From the NCBI GenBank assembly GCA_022495005.1, contig JAGYXB010000509.1, positions 1,488,001 through 1,552,000 of the forward strand: a stretch of DNA of 64,000 bases. The letters are read 5' to 3'. Under the pieces are notes generated by a model. That model was not told where the DNA came from and made no database searches. It was given only the letters and a program-made list of their open reading frames with translations. Source of the stretch: Rhyacophila brunnea. Taxonomy: Eukaryota; Arthropoda; Insecta; Trichoptera; Rhyacophilidae. The position numbers were made by a program, and so were the translations under genes. This document shows, piece after piece, positions 53,990 through 64,000 of the stretch (positions within the stretch are counted from its first letter, which is position 1; the number at the start of each line of letters is the position of its first letter).

Positions 53990-54289
53990 GAGTTAGCCGA
54001 AAAAAAAGAAACAGGGGTGTACGAGCGGGGGAGCCGCCCAAGGCGCAGCTTGAATAATGGGGTAGAAGTACAGTTTTGTTGAACGTGCAAAAATAAAAAG
54101 TGGAAGAAAAATTTCATCAAGATCAATCACCAAATTTGTGGAGAACAAACCTTCTTATGATTATCATTAAATGTTTTACTTTATCGTTAAAATATCGTTA
54201 AAAAATGTGCTTGTGTAATAAATACTAAATATTACGTTTTCGATTAGCACTTTCGTCTGGTTACGTGTATAGATTTACTTGAACCAATA

Positions 54290-54680
54290 GTGTGTATTTT
54301 AAATTATCACGATAATAACGGTTTACACGTAAAAGTGCTGACGGTCTCTCCAATCTCATTTTTCAAGCGTAAGCGAGACGCGATGTTGTCATTGTATGGT
54401 GCTATTTGACAGGTTCGTAGATAATCATCAAACGTCAAAATTACCTGTGTGGTGTAGTTCGTATTTCTTCCGGCAGGTTCGGGACTATCGTTCTACTGCG
54501 CAGACGCACCACCATGCAACTACCAATTATTGCGCTAAAATTCACAAGCTAATGAACTTTTTTGACCCATGCATGCAATCATACAACTTGCACGATAATA
54601 CGTGTTCACACGTGCATTTTCTTGTTATGGCTGCAATAATACGCACTGTCAGCAATAAACCCATGCACATGTAAACGGTA
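54290..54680 (+). mobile_element. GTTTACACGTAAAAGTGCTGAC repeat, copy 1
   Basis: Inverted GTTTACA(C/T)GT words near each end (54321 and 54668) and direct homology over about 380 bp to 62485-62840, including TACTGCGCAG.CG. Homology extends past the inverted words on the left, so true borders are uncertain. Non-coding. Confidence 0.65.
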
Positions 54681-55505
54681 TAATATTCAAAGTTAAAAAA
54701 TCCCCAGTTATACCTAATATAAATGAGGAGTTTAGTGCGTTTTATACTAACAGATAAATCGGTGATGTCAATTTTTTTCAGTTTTATGTTGCTACATTTT
54801 GAAAATACTCGCATTATTTACTTAATATCAATTATTATATCTGTTAACAATTTAATAAGAAACATTATAATTTATAGGTAGACAATACGTGTGGTAGTAG
54901 GTACAAGTTTTTTTATTACGTAACGGGCGCCATTTTCGTTACTGCCACGGGAGCTAAAATATCTTGTTACGTCCCTGATCAAAAGCATCAAAGAAATAAA
55001 TGGTGGTATAAGTTTATAGGTAAGCGTTGTAAAGGATGGAGGCTTTCAAAATATAATTTTACATCAGCACCGTAAATAAGTACGTATTTACTACGTCGGC
55101 ATTTTACGTATTATGTTGTTAAAGCTCATCGGACCCTTCGGCATCACGTCAGTATTTCATTCTATAAGATTTACAGTAGCAAAAATAAAAGAAGCGAATA
55201 ATCTGTAACCGCAGACTCTTGATATTATCTAGGAGCGTGATGCAGGAATGAAATAATAATACTAATAAACAATACTGATAAACACATCGTATGTTTTTTC
55301 TCACTTCCACTTTAGGCGTTAGTTATAATAATAATAAGTGCATTATTATTTTTTATTTAATACTGAATATACACCAGGTTTAAGAATGTTGGATCCTTTA
55401 TTATAGAAAAAGAAATGATTTTCTTAGAAACATACCTCTTAGATCCCTATTGGCGAAATTAAAGTACGTTAGTAACGTACGAATAAGAAATAATTCGCAT
55501 GAATT
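54681..55505. other. Intergenic sequence
   Basis: AT-rich; no gene or defined repeat seen. Confidence 0.35.
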
Positions 55506-55507
55506 AC

Positions 55508-55590
55508 AGAAGGATTGATAGCTCAAAGGCGAGAGCACTCACTCTGCAAGTGAATAATGTGAGTTCGAGTCCCACACGACATCCACATAG
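55508..55590 (+). other. tRNA-like sequence (tRNA pseudogene or SINE head)
   Basis: TGATAGCTCAAAGGCGAGAG fits a D-arm/A box, TCACTCTGCAAGTGA could form an anticodon arm with TGC in the anticodon place, and GTGAGTTCGAGTCCCAC forms a good T arm/B box. GGAT and ATCC could start an acceptor stem, but only four pairs form. More likely a SINE head or decayed tRNA than a working gene. Confidence 0.5.
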
Positions 55591-56190
55591 ATTGATTTTC
55601 TCTTTTACACCAACTGCAACGATGCGGCAGAAGAGAAGGGCTTTAGATTCATTTGACACAGTGACTTTATAAAATAAAAGCCTAGAATGGAGTCTTCGCC
55701 ACTGATACCAACACATGAACATTGCAACTTTTCATTATTGGTCTGAAATAGGGTTAGTTGATGTGCCCCAGTTTATTTCCGCGTCATGTTTATAGTGAAA
55801 AAATCAAATCAGAACATACGACTGAACAAAGTGATATGATTTTGATAATGTTGTCAGACAGTCAAGTGGATTGGAGTAAAGAAGATCGTCCGTCTCAGGC
55901 CGAGGAGTTGAAATCGGTAGATGGTAGATGCGCGCGACGACCGTGACGGACGGACAGGCGAGGCGCGCCGGACCGCACTTCCGGTTACAACTCTTTCCAC
56001 GTCTTTGCGATGCCAGCCATAGGGTAAGCCTTACTTGGCCAATACTGGACTCAGTTATTGACTATGATAATAACAAGTCATAATATGTATTTATAAAACA
56101 CCCATGTCTGACTCTTTCAGTTGACAGAAGACAACTTAAATAGATAGTTATGTTATATTATATACCTAGGTATGTCTATTTTTCAACGGT
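55591..56190. other. Intergenic sequence with a short GC-rich patch
   Basis: 55918-55992 is markedly GC-rich (GCGCGCGACGACC...GGCGCGCCGGACC). No gene could be assigned to it. Confidence 0.35.
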
Positions 56191-56191
56191 A

Positions 56192-56565
56192 ATATACCTT
56201 CTCAAATGTGTCGTGCTTGAAGTACGCACAGGGAATAATGGGAACTGAAATACCTAACGGATGTGGAGTAACGGGCATCCAACCGATCTCGAATGTGGAA
56301 GAATATGGGATAAACTTAAACACGTGTTAAGAATATGCTTATTCTTCGTTTTGACAACTGCTCTCGGTTTATGCACTGACGTTCAATATTGGTGTATTTG
56401 AAGGTTGCACCAAACGCTATTGCACGTCTATAGTGTGTGGTTCATTTTCGTAGGACACTCACACATTCAAAATCCTGCGTCAAAATGTAGTGAGGTATAG
56501 CCTATCAGAATTCTATTCATTAATCTGTTTTGTGGTAATATACCTTCTCAGATGTGTCGTGCTTG
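56192..56565. repeat. 30-bp direct repeats flanking a dispersed repeat (copy 3)
   Basis: GGTAATATACCTTCTCA(A/G)ATGTGTCGTGCTTG occurs at about 56189-56219 and 56535-56564. Between them, 56264-56420 resembles the dispersed repeat at 27816 and 38219. The second direct repeat runs straight into the LINE 3' end at 56572. Confidence 0.5.
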
Positions 56566-56571
56566 TAATAA

Positions 56572-57010
56572 GATGCCAACCACATCCTCTGGGAATATCT
56601 GAGTATGTGCTCTGAACGCGAGGGAATGCTCAAGTCGGTCCAACCAGCTGTTGGGCCCATCGGCCCGTCCGACTTGGTTGCTTATAAGGCAAATTATCTT
56701 ACTTTAAAAAAAATTGCGGCGTCTTACTGCGGGCGTGAAGATCTCTTCACATAATGTTTGCTGTCCGTATGACTAGCTTCGTTTTCTTTGCTGTATACAC
56801 AACGTAACTTCATTTTCTTTTCGTAATTTCCATGTGCTTTTCTCTTCCTGGCACTTTGCATTAAAATAAACTCATTAAACTCAGTCAGAGCTCACTTTGA
56901 GCGTAGCAACCTAAAGTTTTGGGCATCTTCTCTCAGGACACTCCCAGTCCAATTGTTTCAGATGCTTCACATCACCAAATGCGAAAAAGGGCGCTTAACT
57001 TCAATGTCCG
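56572..57010 (+). pseudogene. Jockey/R1-like LINE 3' end, copy 2
   Basis: 56572-56754 encodes DANHILWEYLSMCSEREGML and on to KKIAASYCGREDLFT-stop, matching the last 61 codons of the copy at 51866 and keeping the Trp that is a stop there. The sequence to about 57010 matches the other copy's 3' UTR (AACCTAAAGTTTTGGG and beyond). 5'-truncated. Confidence 0.78.
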
Positions 57011-58250
57011 AGTACTTGTGCAGGTACGTGATTTTGAGATCTTATTAAATGTAGTTTTTATTTTATGACAGGTTTGGAGTTTCCAGAATGAGTACTGAAG
57101 GTAATAGTAATAGAGTTACAAAGTAAAAAATACTTTACAATGAGATTGCGAAAATTACTTAATAATAAATATCGGTTTGAGACTTGGGAACCTTCTGACG
57201 AAGCAAACGATTCGTGCGCATCGAGGAAAAAATACTGGTTTAGGGCTACGGAACTAAGTGAATAAGATTCAGGTGTACTTTTCAAGGAGGGTCTAGACAT
57301 GGGGATATTTTCCGAGGGGCGTGCAAAAGTACCGCATGCGCATCAATCTGACGAGGAAGGGTCTCAAAGAAATTTCATGAAATAATTACTAGAATAATAT
57401 AATCCGTTAGCTACATTATTTTTTAGTGAGGGAGAGGCAGATTGTTTTTTCCACAGGAAAATATATAAGAGCGGAATGCACAATCTAAGATTTCGATCCT
57501 AAGGATAAGTCGCCGAAAAGCATGACTTAACTATAGACAATCCTGAGTATAGAGTTAAGGAATCTTTAACCATAAACTACTTTTGTTATGAACATGCCCC
57601 CTTCAGTATTACCATTTACCACTGACAGCTGCTGTCAAAATAAATTCGCATGTATATAAAACAGTCCATACACTCAAATTCATTTAACAATGTATCTCAA
57701 TATGGATATTGATAGTGTTAATTCGTTTGGCATGTACTTGCAGAATATTATTTTACTTTTATACGCCAGCCCGCAGAAATACAAAATGCCAGGTGAAGAA
57801 TGACACTTGACGCTAGTGTTACCATGTTAAAAAAATATCTTGCGGTGCCTGTGGAATCACGTATAGTGACTTATAACGGAAACATAAGAGTATTATAATT
57901 AAATATTAATATGTATTTATAGTTATTGCATTTATAAAATGCAGTTGTCATATTTTTGTCATCGTTTAACGATTATAAAATAATTTACCTAAACTATAGG
58001 AAAGAGAATTTTTAAATATGGTATTATTTTCAATAGAAATGATCTTAACTAAGGACAATGTTTCTGCATAGTGTTTTCTGCTAAGGAAATTTTAGTTATG
58101 ACAAATGTTTCTGGATTCCGCTCTAAGTACTTATATTTTTTATTGTAAAGTTACATTATTGTTTACACAATAAATAAACATCTTATATTATTTAAAAATA
58201 ATCTTTCTTAAAAAAGATAAACGAACACTATAGTGACTTTAATTAGGTAC
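57011..58250. other. Intergenic sequence, possible old element
   Basis: A weak inverted pair, TAAGAGCGGAATGCACAAT (57465 region) against inverted CTTAGAGCGGAATCCAGAAAC (about 58107-58126), may mark a decayed element of about 660 bp. Nothing else recognised. Confidence 0.3.
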
Positions 58251-58261
58251 TTAGCATTACT

Positions 58262-58498
58262 TAGGGCTCGAAATGGAGCGGAACGCACCGGAGCGCCGTT
58301 CCGGCTCGTGAAATCTGTAAAATTATCGCTCCGTCTCGTGGAAAAAATATGTTGACCGTTTGAGCTAGATAGGCCATAGAATAGAAAATCTGACACACTT
58401 ATTTTTATAAAATACACAAACGATTTGATGACTATGTAAATATCTTCAGAAAATTTGTCGAGCGCTCCGGTTCGTAAACTTTTCCATTTCGAGCGCTG
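58262..58498 (-). mobile_element. hAT MITE, inverted copy 2 of the 53764 family
   Basis: Same family in opposite orientation: ends TAGGGCTCGAAATGGA and inverted CAGCGCTCGAAATGGA; flanking octamers GCATTACT and GAATTACT agree at 7 of 8. Non-coding. Confidence 0.88.
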
Positions 58499-58739
58499 GA
58501 ATTACTTAAATCGATGGTGTCAAACCATTCGGTAATAAAATAATATTCTTTATGGGAATATGTACCTAATGTCTGCAAAATGACTAATTTAACAGCAGAG
58601 CAAAAAAACTGAACAAAACATTTATTTTGTATGAAACTAAAAGGTGTTTTTTATTAATTTCACTGAATTTATGTAATTATTAATTAATTACCCATTGTTG
58701 TTTAAATCTTACTTTTCGATAAATTAACAGCACCGTGAC

Positions 58740-59400
58740 AACTCGTCTCGCGTTGGTTTGAAAATCAACGCAAAGATAGCTGACGATTTGTGCAATAGCA
58801 CCTGTCCTGATCGAGAATTCCCTCTGATTAGCGACGGGCAAAACATCGAGAGCGTTGACAGTTTCAAATACCTGGAGTACACATCACGGGAGATGGAATT
58901 TTGCAGAAATAGCTCGCTAACCGAATGGGAATAGCTGGAAGAACATTCAACTCGATTCGGCGTGTCTGGGACTCACGATTATAGTCGTCAAAACCAAATG
59001 GCGCCTATTCTACGCTCGCATTCTGATGATGGTGCTTTACGGTAGCGAATCATAGCACCTTACGAAGGTTAAGAGCAACAGTATACTGAGTTTAGAGAGA
59101 TGTTTGAGACGGTATGACTTTAGGAGTAACGGTGAGATAAGAGAACGCACTGAGCATCCTTTCACCACGCTGAGAGTGAAGAGGTGACGTTGGACGACCC
59201 AGCCACGTGCTGCAGATACTAGAATATAACTTCAACCTGACTTGCCTGTTCTTCAAGCCAACCGGATTCCGGCGTCCTGGATGGCCGCTAAATACTATTT
59301 ATTTAGTGTACGTATACGGCGAAGCTACGAGGTGCTTGGAAGCGCCGCGTGATGTCAATATGCTCCAACTAAGGGGCGGATACGGCAGAAAAACTATTTA
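58740..59400 (+). pseudogene. LINE reverse-transcriptase 3' fragment
   Basis: Encodes GLKINAKIADDLCNS, then SDGQNIESVDSFKYLEY, the GLKIN.KTK...I..VD.F.YLG region after the RT catalytic site, then in broken frames a LYGSE-type stretch (TTACGGTAGCGAATCA) and LSLERCLRRY. Several stops and shifts. Related copy on the other strand at 44645-45075. Confidence 0.75.
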
Positions 59401-59955
59401 AATGCAGATACGAAAATTTTTGGTGTTCTGATAACACAAATTTGTTTTTCTTAATATGACTTATTGTGTCTGATTTTTTGAGCACTACTTGAAATATATG
59501 TGTGGCATTGGTTGGTTATTTAATCTAGGTACGCAATATAACATATTGAAAAAATATCTGCGATATGTCGACGAACGACGAATCAAACCAATCAAGGTAT
59601 AATAATGTACCCATTTGAGAAAAAAATAATACTATCGAATGAGGTTACTCGATGAAAAATTATTTATAGGATTCAAATATACCTATACAAATTTTGTGCA
59701 CTTCTGTGTAATCGGTGTTTACGGCTTTTTCGTTTACAAATATTCAGGCTAATGTTATGCACAACAATTGAAAAAAATATAACAATGTCTCCGTAATATT
59801 ACCTATAAGTAAATTAAATAATTTTGAATAATAGATATGGTTTAAATAGGTATAAAAAGCAAATATTCATTTGACATTGGGTAGGTATCAAGATACCTAC
59901 TGGTTAGCCTCATACATATTTTTGCTAAGCCATTGAAACAGTAACAAAATTGTCA
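59401..59955. other. Intergenic sequence
   Basis: AT-rich; nothing recognised. Confidence 0.35.
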
Positions 59956-59959
59956 GGCG

Positions 59960-60077
59960 GATAATCGTTAGTGGCGTGTGACGTCGCTTTATGGTCATTG
60001 GTCTTGATTTTCGATTTCCGCGCAATCATCCGAACAAAATGGCCGCCGCAAGATTAGACAGCTGAGCACTGACAGGT
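59960..60077 (+). promoter_or_regulatory. Possible promoter/first exon with YY1-like motif
   Basis: Contains AAAATGGCCGCCGCAAG (60037-60053), close to the YY1/Pho AANATGGC motif in initiator position, and 39 bases on a consensus donor CTGACAG|GTGAGC (60076). The ATG opens only seven codons. Could be the 5' exon of a gene lying outside the window; no downstream exon was found. Confidence 0.25.
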
Positions 60078-60904
60078 GAGCCATATCTATGAGCTTTTCG
60101 TTTTAACGATTCTCAGAGAGCTCTATAGTATTCTTATTTTATTCATATAATATCTTGTTTTTAGCTGTTATAATGGTATGGATTCAAAATAAAGGAACTG
60201 AACTTTCATCGTAAATATTGAGTTGTGAATATCCTTTGTATCCTGTTTGAATATCACTTGTTTTATGAATGTTTCGATAAGGTTATAAGGTGGCTTTAAA
60301 GAACTATGTAATGGCTAACAGTCACGTTATAATATAGTAATCGTTTTACTGTAAGTGTGAAAAAAAAACCCCTCACGACTTATTTGGATTCTATAGCTAG
60401 TGGCTTTTGTGATAGGTATACCTACCTACAATAATTATCTTACCACAATCATCAGTCTTATTTCCAATGTCCTCTATATTATGTATTGCGTTGATATTTT
60501 ATGTCAACGCAATTATTAAAAATAATATGTTCCGGATTTATTCGGTTGTGAGAATTGGGGTTGAATTTACTTTTGAACCTTACTGGTTTGATTCCAGAAA
60601 CCGTTGTAGATGAAAATTTTCAAGTAAAATGGAATTTAGTACCTACCTACAAAACTAATCTGTAGGGATATTGTATAACCGCAAAAAATAATGTACCTAT
60701 ATAATTATAACGGATTGGTGCGTTTTCCTCTCAATGCAAATATTATAACATGATAATTCTTTATTGTAAATACACATCTTGGAATAGGTAGGTACCTCAT
60801 AAACATACCTATTAGGAAAATATTTTTGAAAAAACATTGGTTCCGGTTGGGTCTTTCAATTCTAAACAACAGCGATTATATTATAATTACCTATGTAATG
60901 AAGC

Positions 60905-61055
60905 ATGCAACTCCTGGGATACTACGATGATAGAGATATAATGGCAAGATCGAAACAAGCCGAGAAATGGGCATTTATCACACTGGAAAGAGCTATCAAG
61001 GAATTAGGACTCCAGGACAAAGAATCAAAATCAAAAAACAAAAATCCACTATAGT
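60905..61055 (+). pseudogene. LINE reverse-transcriptase fragment with YYDD box
   Basis: Encodes LLGYYDDRDIMARSKQAEKW then AFITLERAIKELGLQ, the RT active-site region (usually YADD). Interrupted at 61056 by a hAT MITE; sequence past the MITE (61260-61520) carries the LINE tail, so both are probably one broken element. Confidence 0.75.
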
Positions 61056-61234
61056 CAGGCCGTGACACAAAACAATTCATTTTGATCTTAGTGTTAGTTA
61101 GTGCTCACAATTCGAGTGGAATATAGTAATCAATGGAAAACCTTCATTTATTGCGAACAGGTTACCGCATTTAATTCGAAAATAATCAATAACTAGCACT
61201 ACCATTGTAATTAACAATTCAGTGCCCTGGCCTG
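61056..61234. mobile_element. hAT MITE (CAGGCCGTGACAC family, complete copy) nested in a LINE
   Basis: Ends CAGGCCGTGACAC and inverted CAGGCCAGGGCACTG; flanking octamers ACTATAGT (61048-61055) and TCTATAGT (61235-61242) agree at 7 of 8. 179 bp. Related copies at 38990-39135 and 39247-39472. Confidence 0.8.
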
Positions 61235-61259
61235 TCTATAGTCGGCTTTGGATGATACC

Positions 61260-61525
61260 CCTATCGTCTCACATGTGAGAGTGGGGCGACTCCGTTAGGC
61301 AAACCGTATCTCAATGATGGTCGACATCCGATCACCAAAGAGGCTCCTTTTCGACAATCCAGAAGGGATAAGGTGGGTCGGGAGAACTAGACATGGTTGG
61401 ATAAGTAAGAGACACAGTATCCATGAGGTTAAAGCAAGGGAGTTTACGATTGGAGTGGAGACATTTCCTGGAGGCTCAAGATCCACTTTTGGTTGTAGTA
61501 GCGATGATGATGATAGACATGGATT
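61260..61525 (+). pseudogene. LINE C-terminal tail
   Basis: Encodes RSPKRLLFDNPEGIRWVGRT then RHGW, the K.LF..PEG.R.VGRPR..W tail of arthropod LINEs, followed by a GATGATGATGAT stretch (61502-61515) like the simple 3' tail of such elements. Confidence 0.65.
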
Positions 61526-62484
61526 CATATCTCGCTCTGTAGGTACCAATATTGTCCAAATTATGTATACTTACATATTATTCAATAATAAATGCTACAT
61601 TATTAAATCTTCATCCATTGAACAAAAAATAGTCTAAAAATGTTTACTTTTTTATACTATCAATGATTTTTGAAAGTATATTTTTAATAATATCTAATAT
61701 ATTAATCTACGTATTTTAGACTTGGTTTCTCACTCTTTTAATTTAATACATCATTATGTGTAAAATAATATAGGTAGGTAGGTAGGTAGGTACTAACTTT
61801 ATTATTAACGAATATTTGATTGAAATACCGACACTTAAGTAGGCAGGTCTTACGAAATCTGTACTTATCATAATATGTACTGATAGACAATACAATTTAT
61901 AAACACAGATTCAGTAAATGGCATGTAATTTTGAAAGCATATTTTTTGCATGGGAAAAGCAAAAAAAAATCCAGTTCGCATTTCATCGCCTCTTTTGAGT
62001 GTGGTCATTTGAGTCGAAAACCATCGAGAAAAAAAGCGTTTTCCGCTTCTTCTGTTTGTCTATCGAACCTTACTATTATTTCCGAAATGGCCGGCAGAGC
62101 GATTTGACGTAAGACAATGGCGTCGAATGAAAATGATTGCTACGCTTGGTGAGGCGTGAAGGTGGGAACTTGACACATTGTTAATTTCATGGCCTCCCTG
62201 CTTTGGATTTTATTGTTTTACAGAGGCGCGCTTACGGTGAGGGATGGATACTAATTATTTTATGATTTACCGATTGCGTTTTTCAGAGCCAATAAATAAT
62301 ATTTATGGTGAACGAGTAGAAGGAATTAAAAGACTGCCAGTATAAATTATCATAATACTTTCCAGTCCCAGACCAAAGCTTTGAAGATTTAACCAGGGTA
62401 ATTTTGAAAAACTCCTGATGCATGCGTAACTACGAACAAACCTTATAGCGCCTGTACAGATGCATGAAATTACCGTCTGCAATT
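61526..62484. other. Intergenic sequence
   Basis: Contains a short (TAGG)n run at 61772-61791. The less AT-rich part at 61980-62230 includes AAATGGCCGGCAGAGC but no gene structure could be built. Confidence 0.35.
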
Positions 62485-62840
62485 GTGCTTATTTTAAACT
62501 GTCATGACAATAACTGTTTACACGTAAAAGTGCTGACTGTCTCTCTAATCTCATTCTTCAAGAGTAAGCGAGATGCGAGGTTGTCATTTTATACTACTAT
62601 CTGACAGGTCGTATTGAAAATCGGAGCTCAAAATGAGTAGTTCGTTTTTTTACCGGCATGTTCTCTATCGCTCTACTGCGCAGGCGTAGATCGAAAATAA
62701 TCTTACTTGCGCGCAATAAATCATCACAATTTGGAATCTTCCAATCTTGTTTGATTTATGCACAGCTGCAGGATAATACATATTTCCCTATACATTTTCT
62801 TACTGTGCACAGTACATCCATGTACGTGTAAACGGGGAAT
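62485..62840 (+). mobile_element. GTTTACACGTAAAAGTGCTGAC repeat, copy 2
   Basis: Direct copy of 54290-54680: GTTTACACGTAAAAGTGCTG at 62516, CTCTACTGCGCAGGCG inside, and GTACGTGTAAACGG at the right end. Non-coding. Confidence 0.65.
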
Positions 62841-63016
62841 AAGACAAGAATGCATTGAGGTGGCACACGTATCTAAAAATTAACCGAAATTGTTTTCAAC
62901 TTCCAAGATTTTTGTAGAAAAACGGTGAGAAATTTACAATTCTTCATATCATAAAACAATTGAAGAACTGTCGCAAATTCATAATATTTTTAAATATAGA
63001 AATCAAAATAAACGTA

Positions 63017-63188
63017 CAGACCTACAAACTTATCTGAAGAATGGGATCGGGGAACCACTGTCGAAAACTACCCACTCAAGACTCGTAACTGGACAAAATC
63101 TGACATTCGAATTACATTTTCAAAATGGCGCCCTATGGTAGTTCGTAGTTCCATTTTTGGCCATTCTACAGATAAGTTTGTAGGTCTG
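63017..63188. mobile_element. TA-flanked MITE with 28-bp inverted repeats
   Basis: CAGACCTACAAACTTATCTG at both ends in inverted orientation, 27 of 28 bases matching, bordered by TA on each side, as expected for Tc1/mariner-type insertion. 172 bp, non-coding. Confidence 0.88.
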
Positions 63189-64000
63189 TAGGTTAGCCCA
63201 ATATATATGCAAGATGTATGTACCTAAATTAAACTCATTAGTATGAAATTGTAATACACTATCTTTTTTACGAAATGGAGTATTGTATCTTAACAAAAAT
63301 GGTTTTTCCCCAAATATTAGGGATAAAATATTTTGTCATCGCCATTTTATTGTATAATATCTATGTAATAATATGCAATTATTCTTTAAACAATAGTAAA
63401 TATAAAACAAGGTTACCTGCCTTCATATATTTTCAGATATATAAGACAAAGAAAACTTGTTCATTTCTTGAAATATTAATATTAAGTATTATACTATAAT
63501 ATTTTGTGAGAAATCTTTGTATTATTCATAAATATTTTAATTAAAATTATAGAGTGTGTTCCGGCATAAAAATATTATTTATGTAATGGATATTAAATCC
63601 CGTGTAAGGTAAGTACGTCAATGAGCTGTGGCAACACTCGAATTATTTTAAGTTTGGAATTATTTTAAATTTCGAATGCGCGTGCCTTATTACAGCGCTT
63701 CCTGTTGGACAAGCCACCGTCCAGCTAACAGCCGATTTGCTCACCAACCGTGAAATTAATGAGGTTTGACTCCAAATAATAATTCGAAATGACCAAGTTT
63801 ATTTAACACAGATTCGGCATTTATTATTCGCCAAAAATCGCCGGACTGAAGCCGTTGATTGAATAAACAGTTAAATATAATAAATATTTATATATTCATA
63901 TGGCGGTAGATTGTCAACGACACAAGAAATAGAAGCACTATTTCATACAAAGTCACACCAGGCCTGGCTGGCTTAATAGTCTTGTATCGTTACTTTGTTT
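63189..64000. other. Window end, intergenic
   Basis: AT-rich. GC-richer patch at 63640-63760 without identifiable gene. Nothing else recognised. Confidence 0.35.

Noticed and set aside
53775..53996. 73-codon open frame, also mirrored at 58208-58417
   Set aside because: Lies inside the two copies of a non-coding hAT MITE; length is by chance and shared because the copies are related.

Overview
The window is eukaryotic, AT-rich nuclear DNA from an arthropod, most probably an insect. The evidence is GT-AG introns, tracts of the arthropod telomere repeat (TTAGG)n, many insect-type DNA transposons and LINE fragments, and frequent TAGGTACCTA-like words. The sequence alone does not settle the order; an aphid-like or lepidopteran-like genome both fit.

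One protein-coding gene is supported. It runs on the + strand from 2783 to 32626 and has 17 coding exons that join in a continuous frame to about 952 codons. It encodes an Sp1-4-class zinc-finger transcription factor, called Spps in insects. An N-terminal SP box (exon 2) is followed by a long Gln/Gly/Ser/Thr-rich activation region over exons 2-13, then a buttonhead (Btd) box (exon 14), three C2H2 fingers of the Sp/KLF type (exons 15-16) and a short acidic C-terminus (exon 17). Most exons are too short to be seen as ORFs and were placed by splice sites, reading phase and domain logic.

Layout: 1-2600 is upstream sequence with a GC-rich stretch at 545-836 and a fold-back element with a telomere-repeat core. 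2600-2842 is the first coding exon and probable 5' UTR. 2843-32476 is introns loaded with transposon remnants: back-to-back hAT and inverted-repeat elements in intron 2, a deleted mariner in intron 5, LINE and pogo/Tigger remnants in intron 11, a TTAA-flanked piggyBac-like element and a telomere-cored palindrome in intron 13, and a perfect 67-bp-arm palindrome with a tRNA-like Pol III promoter in intron 14. 32627 to about 33430 is the probable 3' UTR.

33430-64000 holds no convincing host gene. It is a mosaic of hAT MITEs (several with intact 8-bp target duplications), other inverted-repeat elements, LINE 3' ends, a large (about 3.4 kb) inverted-repeat element enclosing two tRNA-like modules, and a (TC)n microsatellite.

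The most unusual signals are two kinds of palindromic element: those whose loop is an arthropod telomere repeat (four loci) and those whose loop carries tRNA-like A and B boxes (two loci). Also notable is the gene's exon pattern, in which seven exons end exactly on a CAG glutamine codon at the donor.
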